Shown here one piece after another: positions 25,845 through 33,799 of a DNA stretch of 62,727 bases. The DNA lies in the NCBI RefSeq assembly GCF_042675965.1, contig NZ_JBHTKJ010000076.1, positions 1 to 62,727 on the forward strand, in the 5' to 3' direction. The stretch comes from Virgibacillus_R byunsanensis (lineage in GTDB: Bacteria > Bacillota > Bacilli > Bacillales > Amphibacillaceae). Numbering within the stretch: position 1 is the stretch's first letter; every line of letters begins with the position of its first letter. The notes under the pieces are model-generated. The model saw only the letters and a list, made by a program, of their open reading frames with translations, made no database searches and was not told the DNA's origin. Made by a program: the position numbers and the translations under genes.

Positions 25845-27416
25845 ATGATTAAAAAAATAGTTATGACGTTGATCGGTCTAGGGTTAATCTTATTCGTCAT
25901 TAATTGGTATGGGTTTTCAACTCCGACCAATGACATAAACAGTCAAAAAAAGAACCCCACTTCCAAACCTGTTGTATTTATTATTATGGATTCCCTTATG
26001 GATAAACCACTGCAAAAAGCTATCCAAGAAGGACGAGCACCTGCCATGAAATTTTTATCTGAACAGGGACAATACCTCGATAACGTTGTCACTTCTTATC
26101 CAACCATGTCCGTTACAATTGATAGCAGCCTTTTAACAGGGACATATGCGGATGAACATCGACTTCCAGGACTAGTTTGGTTTAATCAAGATGAGAATCG
26201 ATTGGTCAACTATGGAAGTGGGAAGATGGAAGTTTTCCAAATCGGTATCAAACAAGTGTTAAATGATAACATTTCAAACTTAAATCAGAAGCATTTAAGT
26301 GAAGACATTGAAACCATCTATGAAAACCTAGATAAAAGAGGAGAACGTTCTGCATCGGTTAACGGACTCGTGTATCGTGGGAATCAAACACATAACCTGC
26401 ATGTTCCAAAAATAGCTTCTGGTTTCAACCTAATCTCTGATAACGCAACCGTGAAAGGGCCACCTATGTTATCGATGGGGGTACTGTCTCAATTTAGTCC
26501 AGATAACGATTCCCATAATAAAGTCTGGCAAGGTCTGGGACTAAATGATGCTTTTACTGCTGAGGAGATAAAATACCTTACTCAAGAGAATAGTCTGCCC
26601 ACTTTTACGCTTGGCTATTTTCCAGATCTCGATCACCAAGTTCACAACCATGGACCAATGGATCTAAAAGGAATTGAAGAAGCCGATCAACATCTACAGA
26701 CAATTCTTGATTCCTATCCAACTTGGGAGGAAACGTTAGAAAATATGACTCTGATTGTATATGGAGATAGCGCTCAATCAGAAATTGGTGAGGACCGAAC
26801 GGAATCCATCATAGATTTGACAACACTTTCTGAGAAGTACCAGGTTTCCAAGCTAGGAGAGCCCATCAGTAAAACAGATCAGGTTGTGTTGGCCGTCAAT
26901 GAACGAATGGCTTATATTAATTTATTAGATGATGAAGTAACGTATAGTGAAATGATCTCCGATTTAATAGGAGACCCCAGGATCGAATTTATTTCGTGGA
27001 AAGACCTTGAAGGTAACCATGTTTCAGCTCAGAATTCGGATGGTAAACTTACTTTTAGGCCTGATGGAGTTTATACGGATCTATATGATCAGTCGTGGGA
27101 TATAAGTGGTGATTTTTCCATATTAGATATTGCTATGAATGACCAAAGCGAAATAACGTACGGTGATTTTCCTGACGGTCTCGCTAGATTACACGGAGCC
27201 CTTCATTCTCATAAAGGACGTTATCTGATAATCGATGCAAAGCCCGGGTATGAATTCGTTGGTGAACATTCCCCTACCCACCTTGGCGGAGCCGGACATG
27301 GTTCATTACATGCAAAAGATTCCCTTACCCCCATGATTATCGCTGGAACCGACACACAGCCAAAATTTAAACGTATTGTGGACTTTAAGGAATGGTTATT
27401 GGAAATAACGAGGTAA
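25845..27416 (+). CDS. Membrane-anchored/exported type I phosphodiesterase (alkaline phosphatase family)
   Basis: 523 codons from ATG 25845 (AAAGGA eight bases ahead). An N-terminal hydrophobic segment (about 6-24) anchors or exports it. The alkaline-phosphatase/nucleotide-pyrophosphatase fold follows: metal Asp in FIIMDSLMD (about 46), nucleophile region SYPTMSVT with Thr, GYFPDLDHQVHNHGP with Asp and His ligands (about 263), and THLGGAGHGSLH near the end with His. The usual DHG/DHGQ motif reads GDSAQS (about 306), so a metal-ligand His may be lost or shifted; activity needs testing. Natural substrates could be phosphodiesters or nucleotides outside the cell. It is a single gene divergent from the VTT gene. 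Confidence 0.75.
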   Translation: MIKKIVMTLIGLGLILFVINWYGFSTPTNDINSQKKNPTSKPVVFIIMDSLMDKPLQKAIQEGRAPAMKFLSEQGQYLDNVVTSYPTMSVTIDSSLLTGTYADEHRLPGLVWFNQDENRLVNYGSGKMEVFQIGIKQVLNDNISNLNQKHLSEDIETIYENLDKRGERSASVNGLVYRGNQTHNLHVPKIASGFNLISDNATVKGPPMLSMGVLSQFSPDNDSHNKVWQGLGLNDAFTAEEIKYLTQENSLPTFTLGYFPDLDHQVHNHGPMDLKGIEEADQHLQTILDSYPTWEETLENMTLIVYGDSAQSEIGEDRTESIIDLTTLSEKYQVSKLGEPISKTDQVVLAVNERMAYINLLDDEVTYSEMISDLIGDPRIEFISWKDLEGNHVSAQNSDGKLTFRPDGVYTDLYDQSWDISGDFSILDIAMNDQSEITYGDFPDGLARLHGALHSHKGRYLIIDAKPGYEFVGEHSPTHLGGAGHGSLHAKDSLTPMIIAGTDTQPKFKRIVDFKEWLLEITR

Positions 27417-27588
27417 TAAACGTAACCTCTTTGAGGCACTTAATTAAACTAATGAACTTTAATAAATAACATACCTTACACAAGTTATGTTACATCCTCT
27501 AAAATTACTTATTTAATTTAAAGCCCATAACTACAGCCTCTTCCATAAAATTTAGCAATTTGAAGAAAATAGCTATTTCCTTCAAAAT

Positions 27589-27723
27589 CTATTTTAATTT
27601 ATAGAAGTTAATTCCTCTTCTATTTAATTCCTCTTTGAGTAATGTTAGAAAATTATTATCAAGTTTCATTTCTCTTGCTTGATAATAGGCATCGATCAGG
27701 GCATTTTTGCTTAAATGTTTCAT
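27589..27723 (-). CDS. sda: Sda, checkpoint inhibitor of sporulation kinases
   Basis: 44 codons (MKHLSKNALIDAYYQAREMKL then EELNRRGINFYKLK). This is the size and antiparallel-helix pattern of Sda (46 residues), with the conserved L-x2-L-I-D/E-x-Y-x-A and E-E-x-x-R-R positions. Sda binds the dimerisation domain of KinA/KinB and blocks phosphorelay entry into sporulation when replication is disturbed. The start at 27723 follows GAGGA at seven bases. The reading frame is open 53 codons further upstream, but the internal start fits the family. No clear DnaA-box cluster upstream, unlike B. subtilis sda, so control by DnaA is uncertain. Confidence 0.75.
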   Translation of the reverse strand: MKHLSKNALIDAYYQAREMKLDNNFLTLLKEELNRRGINFYKLK

Positions 27724-28058
27724 TTCGTATTCCTCATTTTCTAATGGCTCTACTTTAACAATTCCATTAGTAAGACTGTGTTGAAGAAAATGCCTTTGAT
27801 TATAAATCATATCTATCAAGTTCAAACCTAAAGATACAATGGCATTCAGAGTCTCATAAGCACGTCTTTTAATATTTTTCAAAATAATATTTCCTTTGAC
27901 CGGAGTTGAGAAAGGTATTTATTGCATAATTATCTACTCTAATAAGAATTTCACTTAGGTAAAAAACCAGTATTATCGATACCTATTTAATAGTGTCATG
28001 AATAAAAAGCTAAAGTATTTTTTGCACAGGAAACTATCCTTTTATATTAAGATCATCA

Positions 28059-28595
28059 TCAAGAAATTTTCTTCTTTCTTCTTTCTGCTTCTATTTGATT
28101 TAGCTTTACGATCAACTGTTGCTGATCTTTCATTCCAGTCTCAATAAATTGAATACCATAGGAATTCATTTTATTTTTGACATGTTCTTCTTTTCGCACA
28201 ATATACCCCTTAAAGGAAAATAACTCCTCTTTCAATTCAAACTTTACTCTGATTTTTATTTTATATTTTACTGGGAAGTTATATTTACTATCAAATTTCA
28301 ATCCTGTTGAGCTTACATTTTCTAGAATAGCGGTTATTTTACTGTTTTCGAGATTTTTCATTTTATCATTTTCTATTTCTATAAAAGTAACTTCACAAGG
28401 TAAATGAGAAATTTCTACTCTAAAATTTCTCCGAGGATCAGTGTTCTGTTTAGTGGGTTGTTTTCTTGAGTCATTAATTTCTTTATTCAATGATTCAATT
28501 TTTGCTCGTTGGTTGATTATAACCTTGTATCCATAAATAAAAAATACTACCAATAATACGTTCACAATTAATCCATAAATAGATAAGATAATCAT
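28059..28595 (-). CDS. Membrane-anchored PilZ c-di-GMP receptor
   Basis: 178 codons from ATG 28595 (GGGGGAG six bases upstream, two bases after the EAL stop). One N-terminal membrane helix (about 1-22), a short coiled/charged linker and a PilZ domain (about 52-165). The c-di-GMP-binding RRNFRVE (RxxxR type) and NVSSTGLKF (D/NxSxxG) motifs are both intact, so it should bind c-di-GMP. Its position as second gene after the EAL phosphodiesterase, behind a c-di-GMP riboswitch, makes it a likely effector in one regulatory loop. The output partner is unknown; no YcgR-N/YfiR-type domain is present. Confidence 0.85.
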   Translation of the reverse strand: MIILSIYGLIVNVLLVVFFIYGYKVIINQRAKIESLNKEINDSRKQPTKQNTDPRRNFRVEISHLPCEVTFIEIENDKMKNLENSKITAILENVSSTGLKFDSKYNFPVKYKIKIRVKFELKEELFSFKGYIVRKEEHVKNKMNSYGIQFIETGMKDQQQLIVKLNQIEAERRKKKIS

Positions 28596-28597
28596 TA

Positions 28598-29326
28598 TTA
28601 TCTCCCCCATCCTACAGGTGATTTCTCAGGTTCACCAAGCATATAGCCTTGGGCGAACTTTATTCCTAACAGTTTGGCGGTTGCTAGTTCAGTAGGTGTT
28701 TCAATCCCCTCTAAAATAAGTTTAATATTAAATTTTTTACAGTACTTAACTATATTCTTTACTAGCTCTTTCTTTTCCTCACATCTATCTATTTCTTTCG
28801 AGAAATATCTATCCAATTTTACAATGTTTGGTTTTAACTCAATTAACTTCTTGAAGTCATCTGGTCCTTTTCCAAAGTCATCTATCGCAAATTGAACCCC
28901 TTTTTCTTTTAAAAGACTAGTAACATTTTTTAATGTTTCTATGTCTTCCACCATTTCCGTCTCACTTATTTCTAAGACAATTGAATTAAATAGCTTTTTA
29001 AAGTGGACATCTTCAATAAATGTTATAAACTTAGGATTTACCAATGTAGAAGGGAAGATATTGGCGTATAATTTAACACCATTTTGAAATGACCGTATTT
29101 GAAAGTAATTTGTTACAGCTTTTTTTAATGAATACATATCTAATTCAAAAAGTTTTTTTATCTTATTTGCATCCTCAAAGGCATTCAATGGATTCTCATA
29201 ACTTGCAGATCTAAATAGTACTTCGAAGCCACATATTCTCCAGTTAATTAAGTTATAGATTGGTTGGTAATGGTGATGAATTATTATATTATTAATTTTT
29301 TCTAAGGTTAAACTTTGATTAGCCAT
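28598..29326 (-). CDS. Stand-alone EAL c-di-GMP phosphodiesterase
   Basis: 242 codons, a single EAL domain and nothing else. Catalytic elements: EVLFR (35-39), ANIFP with the metal Asn, EISETE (119-124), DDFGKG (149-154), VKLDR with Lys, EGIET (206-210) and FAQGYMLGEP. The catalytic acids, including the Asp pair and Glu of loop 6, are kept, so it should cleave c-di-GMP to pGpG; loop 6 is GKGPDDF rather than GTGYSSL. AAAGGAGGG precedes the ATG. It is the first gene behind the c-di-GMP-I riboswitch at 29344-29466 and is translationally coupled to the PilZ gene. Confidence 0.9.
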   Translation of the reverse strand: MANQSLTLEKINNIIIHHHYQPIYNLINWRICGFEVLFRSASYENPLNAFEDANKIKKLFELDMYSLKKAVTNYFQIRSFQNGVKLYANIFPSTLVNPKFITFIEDVHFKKLFNSIVLEISETEMVEDIETLKNVTSLLKEKGVQFAIDDFGKGPDDFKKLIELKPNIVKLDRYFSKEIDRCEEKKELVKNIVKYCKKFNIKLILEGIETPTELATAKLLGIKFAQGYMLGEPEKSPVGWGR

Positions 29327-29343
29327 TAACTTCCCTCCTTTAA

Positions 29344-29466
29344 TTACAAAAAGCAGACTCCAGAAAAGAGACTGCTTTTTGTCTCAAATTCTTCGGTAAC
29401 TCGGCTGCCATAGATTCTTCATTAGGCCCGTAGTTTTGCGTCCTTATTTTTCAATAAGTTTGCTAT
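29344..29466 (-). promoter_or_regulatory. c-di-GMP-I (GEMM) riboswitch with terminator, upstream of EAL-PilZ operon
   Basis: On the minus strand the aptamer (29466-29391) reads AGCAAACTTATTGAAAA, then GGACGCAAAAC, ACGGGCCTAA, ATGGCAGCCG and GTTACCG, in the order of GEMM-I aptamers (tetraloop-like GAAA, the GGACGCAAA core and the CCG...TTACCG closing helix). A terminator hairpin follows at 29382-29344: AAAAAGCAGTCTC/GAGTCTGCTTTTT, which doubles as expression platform. The gap to the EAL start is under 20 bases, so no promoter lies between. Confidence 0.9.
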
Positions 29467-29506
29467 TATCGGAAAGTGAATTATGAAATTATACTAAATA
29501 TAAGGG

Positions 29507-29868
29507 TTATCTATACTTCAGAATAAGATCAACCTTATTTTTAACTTCCAATTTACTGTATATTTTTTTCATGTGTGCTTTGACAGTATGTATCGATATA
29601 TGTATTTCTTTAGAAATCTGATCTGTGTCCGCACCAATTTTTAATAATTCTAAAACTTGCCTTTCTCGGCTAGTTAACTGTTTTTTTTTAAATCAAGTTC
29701 GCTTTCCGTATGTTTGGAGTGCGCTAAGAAGGTGTTTTTAATATTTTCTAACCTATTTATTTTCTCTTCACTAATGTCTTCACTAGATTCAGTAGTTATA
29801 TCTATAGCGTGTATAAGATCCATTACTTCCTGATTTGAAAACTGATACGATGTGACAAATTTCATCAT
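29507..29868 (-). pseudogene. LuxR-type helix-turn-helix regulator split by a frameshift in an A9 run
   Basis: First frame: 64 codons (MMKFVTSYQFSNQEVMD..., AGGAGGAAAT upstream) ending at 29674. Second frame: 57 codons starting QLTSRERQVLELLKIGADT, with SIHTVKAHMKKIYSKL, a standard GerE/LuxR DNA-binding domain, ending at 29507. The frames meet at nine consecutive A on the minus strand (29689-29681). One additional A would join them into about 122 residues. Either a dead gene, a sequencing artefact, or slippage-dependent expression. The gene lies just upstream of the c-di-GMP riboswitch, same strand. Confidence 0.8.
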
Positions 29869-29999
29869 ATTTCCTCCTGTTTAGCCAAAATTCCTTTAAA
29901 CCCACGATACTACACCCCCATAAAAAAATATATTACTCAAAATAAGTATTTTTTTACCCTTTTAAGTTAATCAAAAGCTCTTTTGGTATTTAATTTCTT

Positions 30000-30545
30000 A
30001 CTTGTATGTCATTAGTTGCTTCCTCAATGTGTACCCTGTGGGCATCCTTTTTATCACTTTCCATAAGTACAATGATTTCACTTGTATATTATCGAATTCT
30101 TTACCATGATCGGTATGAAACATTTGCATCGTATAGGGATTGAAATTGATATTCGCTATCGCCTGATCTACAAGCTCTGCCGTTTTATTGGTTCTAGCAC
30201 TATGACCGATAATTTACGATTAAATAGATCAATAAACAGACGTAATGCCACTTTCCGTCTACACGTGCATACGTTAGATCGCTGACAACAACAGCTAATT
30301 CCTGATCTTGATTAAATTCACGCTGGAGTTCATTTTGATAGGTGCTTCATTCCAGCTTTCCTTATGTACCTTAAATTGAGCCACAGTATAGTTCGAAGCA
30401 AATCCTGTTTGCTCCATGATAGGCTGATTTTTCGACGAGAAACCGTATATTCCTGTTTCTCTAACTCAATCTTAATCTTGCGTGTTCCATAGTTATTTTT
30501 GCTTTCTTTAAATATCGTTTCAATTACTGCTTCCAACTCTTGCTC
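30000..30545 (-). pseudogene. IS3-family (IS150-like) transposase OrfB fragment
   Basis: On the minus strand, broken frames read in order: KESKNNYGTRKIKIELEKQ and SRRKI (HTH-21 part), then VSDLTYARVDGKWHYVCL (first DDE Asp), and MFHTDHGKEFDN (second Asp). Several frameshifts and stops separate the pieces, and the last Glu region and termini are not recognised, so it is dead. Short remnants of an orfA may lie at 30560-30660. Confidence 0.75.
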
Positions 30546-30762
30546 CCGACTGTTTGTGAATCTCTTACCATTACATTACTTGGTAATAGCACGTACTTTG
30601 TGGGACTTCCGGGACTTCGCACATTGCTGATACTGGATAGTTGTGAGCATTATATCTGTTAGTGTAGTGAAGCACTATTTAAATTAACCGTTACTCCCTT
30701 TACTGAATGAAAAATATAAATTGATAAATAATATCCTTCTTAATCTTTAATGTAACTACCAA

Positions 30763-30878
30763 AAGACTCCTAGAAAAAGCAACCGATATTTCCCTTTGTA
30801 ATGTGACATATTTAATATCAACAAGTGACATTTGTGACTTATTTATTTTGAGCATGTCTTTTAAATTGCAATAGACTT
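30763..30878. repeat. Repeat E, copy 1
   Basis: About 115 bases nearly the same as 33653-33778: shared words AAAGACTCCTAGAAAAAGCAA, GTAATGTGACATAT, TGACATTTGTGACTTATTTA and TTGAGCATGTCTTTTA, with a short indel near the end. It ends against the terminator stem at 30876. The stretch 30546-30762 shows nothing else clear. Confidence 0.75.
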
Positions 30879-30913
30879 AAACGACCACCTGCTAAAGCAG
30901 GTGGTCGTTTAAG
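30876..30913. terminator. Terminator, perfect 17-bp stem
   Basis: CTTAAACGACCACCTGC-TAAA-GCAGGTGGTCGTTTAAG. It lies right after (minus strand) the displaced tRNA 3' end at 30916-30947, as a tRNA terminator would. Confidence 0.8.
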
Positions 30914-30915
30914 TA

Positions 30916-30947
30916 ATTCCAATTGGGCTCGAACCAACGACCTCATG
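30916..30947 (-). repeat. Displaced 3' end of tRNA-Val (putative att site)
   Basis: 32 bases the same as 35167-35198 inside the intact tRNA-Val except one base. They cover the T arm and acceptor 3' strand, then diverge at the anticodon stem. A tRNA 3' half-copy in direct orientation is the classic footprint of integration at a tRNA gene. Confidence 0.75.
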
Positions 30948-31024
30948 TTATATTAAAATCAATTTAGGAAATTAAAATGAAGCTAGGAAAAATATGTTAG
31001 CAAATTGGTTAGCAAGTGGAGTAT

Positions 31025-31262
31025 TTAGCCCAGACTGCGCCCTCTTGTTTCGTGAAATTTTTTTAGTCCTTCCTTCTCACTATCCGTAATGTAAATAACT
31101 AGTTTATGAGTATTATTGAGAAGATTAATATTGCCAAACAGTTGAATTTCATCAACTTTTCTTTAACATTTACCGCTTCTAATAATAGTTCACTTTCAAA
31201 TTTTTGGTGAATTCCTTCATAAACTCTTTAAATGTAGATGATGAATGAATTTTAAATTCCAT
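31025..31262 (-). pseudogene. Decayed small gene, unknown
   Basis: On the minus strand ATG 31262 (GAGGATAT upstream) opens MEFKIHSSSTFKEFMKEF. After an apparent frameshift it continues HQKFESELLLEAVNVKEK, and after a second KVDEIQLFGNINLLNNTHK then TDSEKEGLKKF, stop at 31025. About 78 residues if joined. The three frames follow each other without gaps, which suggests a once intact gene. I do not recognise the family. Confidence 0.45.
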
Positions 31263-31298
31263 CTCGATATCCTCTATAGTGCTTTTTCAAATACCCGT

Positions 31299-33092
31299 TT
31301 ATGGCTTTTGAGCAGTAGAGAGAAAAGCTCCCCCACTAATCTCCTTTTGTCCAACAAGATGTCCTTCTCTTTTCTCAGTTCCTTGAGAAAGCTGCTGACA
31401 TTCATGAAAAGCAAAGTGCTTGCAACCCAAACATGAATTTTTCTCAATTACCAACATGGCATCATTAATAGCTTCCCCTGTATGATGATAAAAGTTTTTC
31501 TCTCCAATTTCCTCATACAGTCCAGATTTTTTTAAGGTATCTTCTAATTCATAAGTGACGCCTGAAAGAAGAAGAATGCCACCACTTCTCTTAAAATGTT
31601 GGATGATATTTCTTAAATGTGCCTCTCCCGTTGTATCCATCAAAGGCACCCTTCCCATTCGTAGGATTAAGACTTTCGGTTTGTAATGAATCGTCTCCAT
31701 AATCTGTTGTTCAAACATTTGAGCAGCACCAAAGAATAGCGGACCTTCAATGGTAAAAATACTAATTTGTGGGCAATCATGGGCATCATTAACCACATGA
31801 GATTGAACGCTTCTTTTTTCTTGAGTATGGTCTGGAAGTACTTTAGAAACAACCAATATGTTACTCATTCGCTTAGCAAATAAAATAATGGCTAAAACAA
31901 GCCCCACCTGTACAGCTGTGGTAATACTGGTAAAAACCGTAAATAAACATGTCACCACTAAAACAAGAGAATCTCCTGTCTTCATTTTTAACACATGAGC
32001 AAATTGTTTACGTTCACTCATGTTCCAAGCCACTACCATTAATATTGGTGCCATACTTGCTAATGGAATATGAGAGGCATAGGGAGCTAAAAGTAGTAGA
32101 GTGAACAGAACAAAAACCCCGTGAATGACTCCAGACATTGAGGAGACAGCGCCAGATTTAATATTTGTGGCTGTTCGTGCAATCGCTCCTGTAGCTGGGA
32201 TACCCCCAAATAATGGTGTCACCACATTTGCAATCCCTTGTCCAATTAGCTCTCGATTACTATTATGCTTAGTGTTTGTCATGCCGTCTGCTACCACAGC
32301 TGATAACAGAGATTCAATTCCTCCTAATACAGCAATCGCAAAAGCTGGTGCCAGTAGCTGTTGTATTCTTTCCCATGTTATCTCCGGCATCATAAATTGT
32401 GGAAGGCTACTGGGAATAGCCCCAAAAACGGTGCCTATGGTAGGGATACTTCCTGAAAATAAGACGGCAGCCACAGCCGTAGACACGACTATTCCAACAA
32501 GTGGCCCAGGTACTTTTGGAAGCAACCGTGGAGTCAATAAAATGGAAAAAAGACAAATAAAAGCAGTGATGACACTATAGAGACTAATAGTGTCTATATG
32601 TAGGATGATCTCTTTCATGTTTGCTATAAAAGCCTCGTGTTTTTCCATACCCGATAAACCCAAAAAATTACCCAATTGTCCTGTAAAAATAATGACTGCT
32701 ATACCAGAAGTGAAACCTATCATCACAGGACGTGGAATATACTTAATCAATGAACCCAGTTTAAAAATACCCATGAAACAAAGTATAATTCCGGCTAGTA
32801 AACCAGCAAGTAGTAAATCTGTATATCCATAGGTAATCACAATACCTAAAAGAATCGGTATAAAAGCGCCAGTCGGCCCTCCGATTTGAAACTTTGACCC
32901 GCCAAAAATGGAAATCAATACTCCCGCAATGATCGTCGTGTAAATTCCATATTCCGGTTTTACTCCGGAAGCAACTGCAAACGCCATTGCAAGTGGAATT
33001 GCGATGATCCCCACTATCACCCCTGAAAGAAGATCTTTTTGAAAATGTTTCAGCGTATATCCTTTAAAGCTTTTTTTCCATAACCCTTTCAC
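31299..33092 (-). CDS. SulP-family anion transporter with STAS domain
   Basis: 597 codons. The first about 420 residues hold 10-12 membrane helices with SulP signatures (GGPTGAFIP, IPRPVMIGFTSGIAVII and the late GGIPATGAIARTATNIKSGA). A STAS domain (about 455-545) follows with IEGPLFFGAA and MDTTGEAHL. After the STAS domain comes an extension with CLGCKHFAFHEC, three cysteines that could bind metal or sense redox state. SulP proteins import sulfate, bicarbonate or other anions; the substrate is open. The start overlaps the arsR stop by four bases, so a thiol/metal-type ArsR repressor controls it. This pairing, in an accessory segment, suggests transport linked to an inducing metal, thiol or oxyanion (inference). 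Confidence 0.88.
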   Translation of the reverse strand: MKGLWKKSFKGYTLKHFQKDLLSGVIVGIIAIPLAMAFAVASGVKPEYGIYTTIIAGVLISIFGGSKFQIGGPTGAFIPILLGIVITYGYTDLLLAGLLAGIILCFMGIFKLGSLIKYIPRPVMIGFTSGIAVIIFTGQLGNFLGLSGMEKHEAFIANMKEIILHIDTISLYSVITAFICLFSILLTPRLLPKVPGPLVGIVVSTAVAAVLFSGSIPTIGTVFGAIPSSLPQFMMPEITWERIQQLLAPAFAIAVLGGIESLLSAVVADGMTNTKHNSNRELIGQGIANVVTPLFGGIPATGAIARTATNIKSGAVSSMSGVIHGVFVLFTLLLLAPYASHIPLASMAPILMVVAWNMSERKQFAHVLKMKTGDSLVLVVTCLFTVFTSITTAVQVGLVLAIILFAKRMSNILVVSKVLPDHTQEKRSVQSHVVNDAHDCPQISIFTIEGPLFFGAAQMFEQQIMETIHYKPKVLILRMGRVPLMDTTGEAHLRNIIQHFKRSGGILLLSGVTYELEDTLKKSGLYEEIGEKNFYHHTGEAINDAMLVIEKNSCLGCKHFAFHECQQLSQGTEKREGHLVGQKEISGGAFLSTAQKP

Positions 33093-33433
33093 TTAGATAC
33101 CCTCTTTTTCCGATCGTCTAGTTCTTCTAACATAGAATATGTGTCAATAAGATGATTATTAAAAATCTCCCGTGCAGCTTCTAACAGTTGAATAATAGCC
33201 GGATCTCTAAGAGAATATCTCACCTTTTTTCCATCCTTTACACCTACTACAATATTTTTACTACGCAATACGCTTAATTGCTGGGACACAGCTGAACCCT
33301 CACTGTTTAGAATACGTTGCATTTCATTTACACTTTTTTCGCCTTCTGCCAATAATTCAAGAATACGAATTCGTAACGGATGAGATAAGGCTTTAAAAAA
33401 ATCAGCTTTAAATTGTTGCATATCATTCCACAT
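33089..33433 (-). CDS. ArsR/SmtB-family repressor
   Basis: 114 codons, GGGGGG seven bases before ATG. Winged helix layout: ALSHPLRIRILELLAEGEKSV (about 14-34), recognition helix SAVSQQLSVLRSKNIV and wing DGKKVRYSLRD. No CxC/ELCVCDL metal site is present in the DNA-binding helix (it reads EGEKSVNEMQ), so the ligand is not arsenic by the classic site. It is first gene of the arsR-sulP pair and probably binds the palindrome at 33465-33478 just upstream. Confidence 0.88.
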   Translation of the reverse strand: MWNDMQQFKADFFKALSHPLRIRILELLAEGEKSVNEMQRILNSEGSAVSQQLSVLRSKNIVVGVKDGKKVRYSLRDPAIIQLLEAAREIFNNHLIDTYSMLEELDDRKKRVSK

Positions 33434-33464
33434 TCGATTCCCCCCTTTTTTATCACATTACATT

Positions 33465-33478
33465 TTCAAATATTTGAA
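33465..33478. promoter_or_regulatory. Candidate ArsR operator
   Basis: Perfect palindrome TTCAAATATTTGAA, about 32 bases upstream of the arsR start, in the style of ArsR/SmtB operators (ATTCAAA/TTTGAAT core). Confidence 0.6.
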
Positions 33479-33652
33479 TATGTTTTATTATACTGCTATT
33501 CTTTCGGAACTTCAAATGTATGAACGAATTCAATATCTTAATCTCTAAAGGTGTAGCAATATCCTTTATGAAATCCATCTAGGTAGAAAACGAAATTTTC
33601 CTTAAGATAATTCGTATAATAAATGATATCCGAGTTGTGTGTTTCTTTCCTA

Positions 33653-33778
33653 TCAAAAGACTCCTAGAAAAAGCAACTGATATTTCCCCTTGTAATGTGA
33701 CATATTCAATATCCACAAATGACATTTGTGACTTATTTAATTTGAGCATGTCTTTTATGATTGCAATAGACTTAAACT
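33653..33778. repeat. Repeat E, copy 2
   Basis: Near copy of 30763-30878, ending just before the plsC ribosome site, so it forms the leader of that gene. A minus-strand ORF of 67 codons across it is broken in copy 1 and is probably not coding. Confidence 0.7.
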
Positions 33779-33799
33779 TCATCGAAAAGAGGAAACAAT

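Noticed and set aside
27724..27882. 53-codon N-terminal extension of Sda
   Set aside because: Family members are about 46 residues and a GAGGA site precedes the internal ATG.
30948..31024. Tyrosine integrase C terminus beside the displaced tRNA end
   Set aside because: A short minus-strand frame exists but no catalytic Arg/His/Tyr motif can be read; kept only as a suggestion to test.
33579..33782. 67-codon minus-strand ORF in repeat E2
   Set aside because: The frame is broken in repeat E1 and has no ribosome site; more likely leader sequence of plsC.
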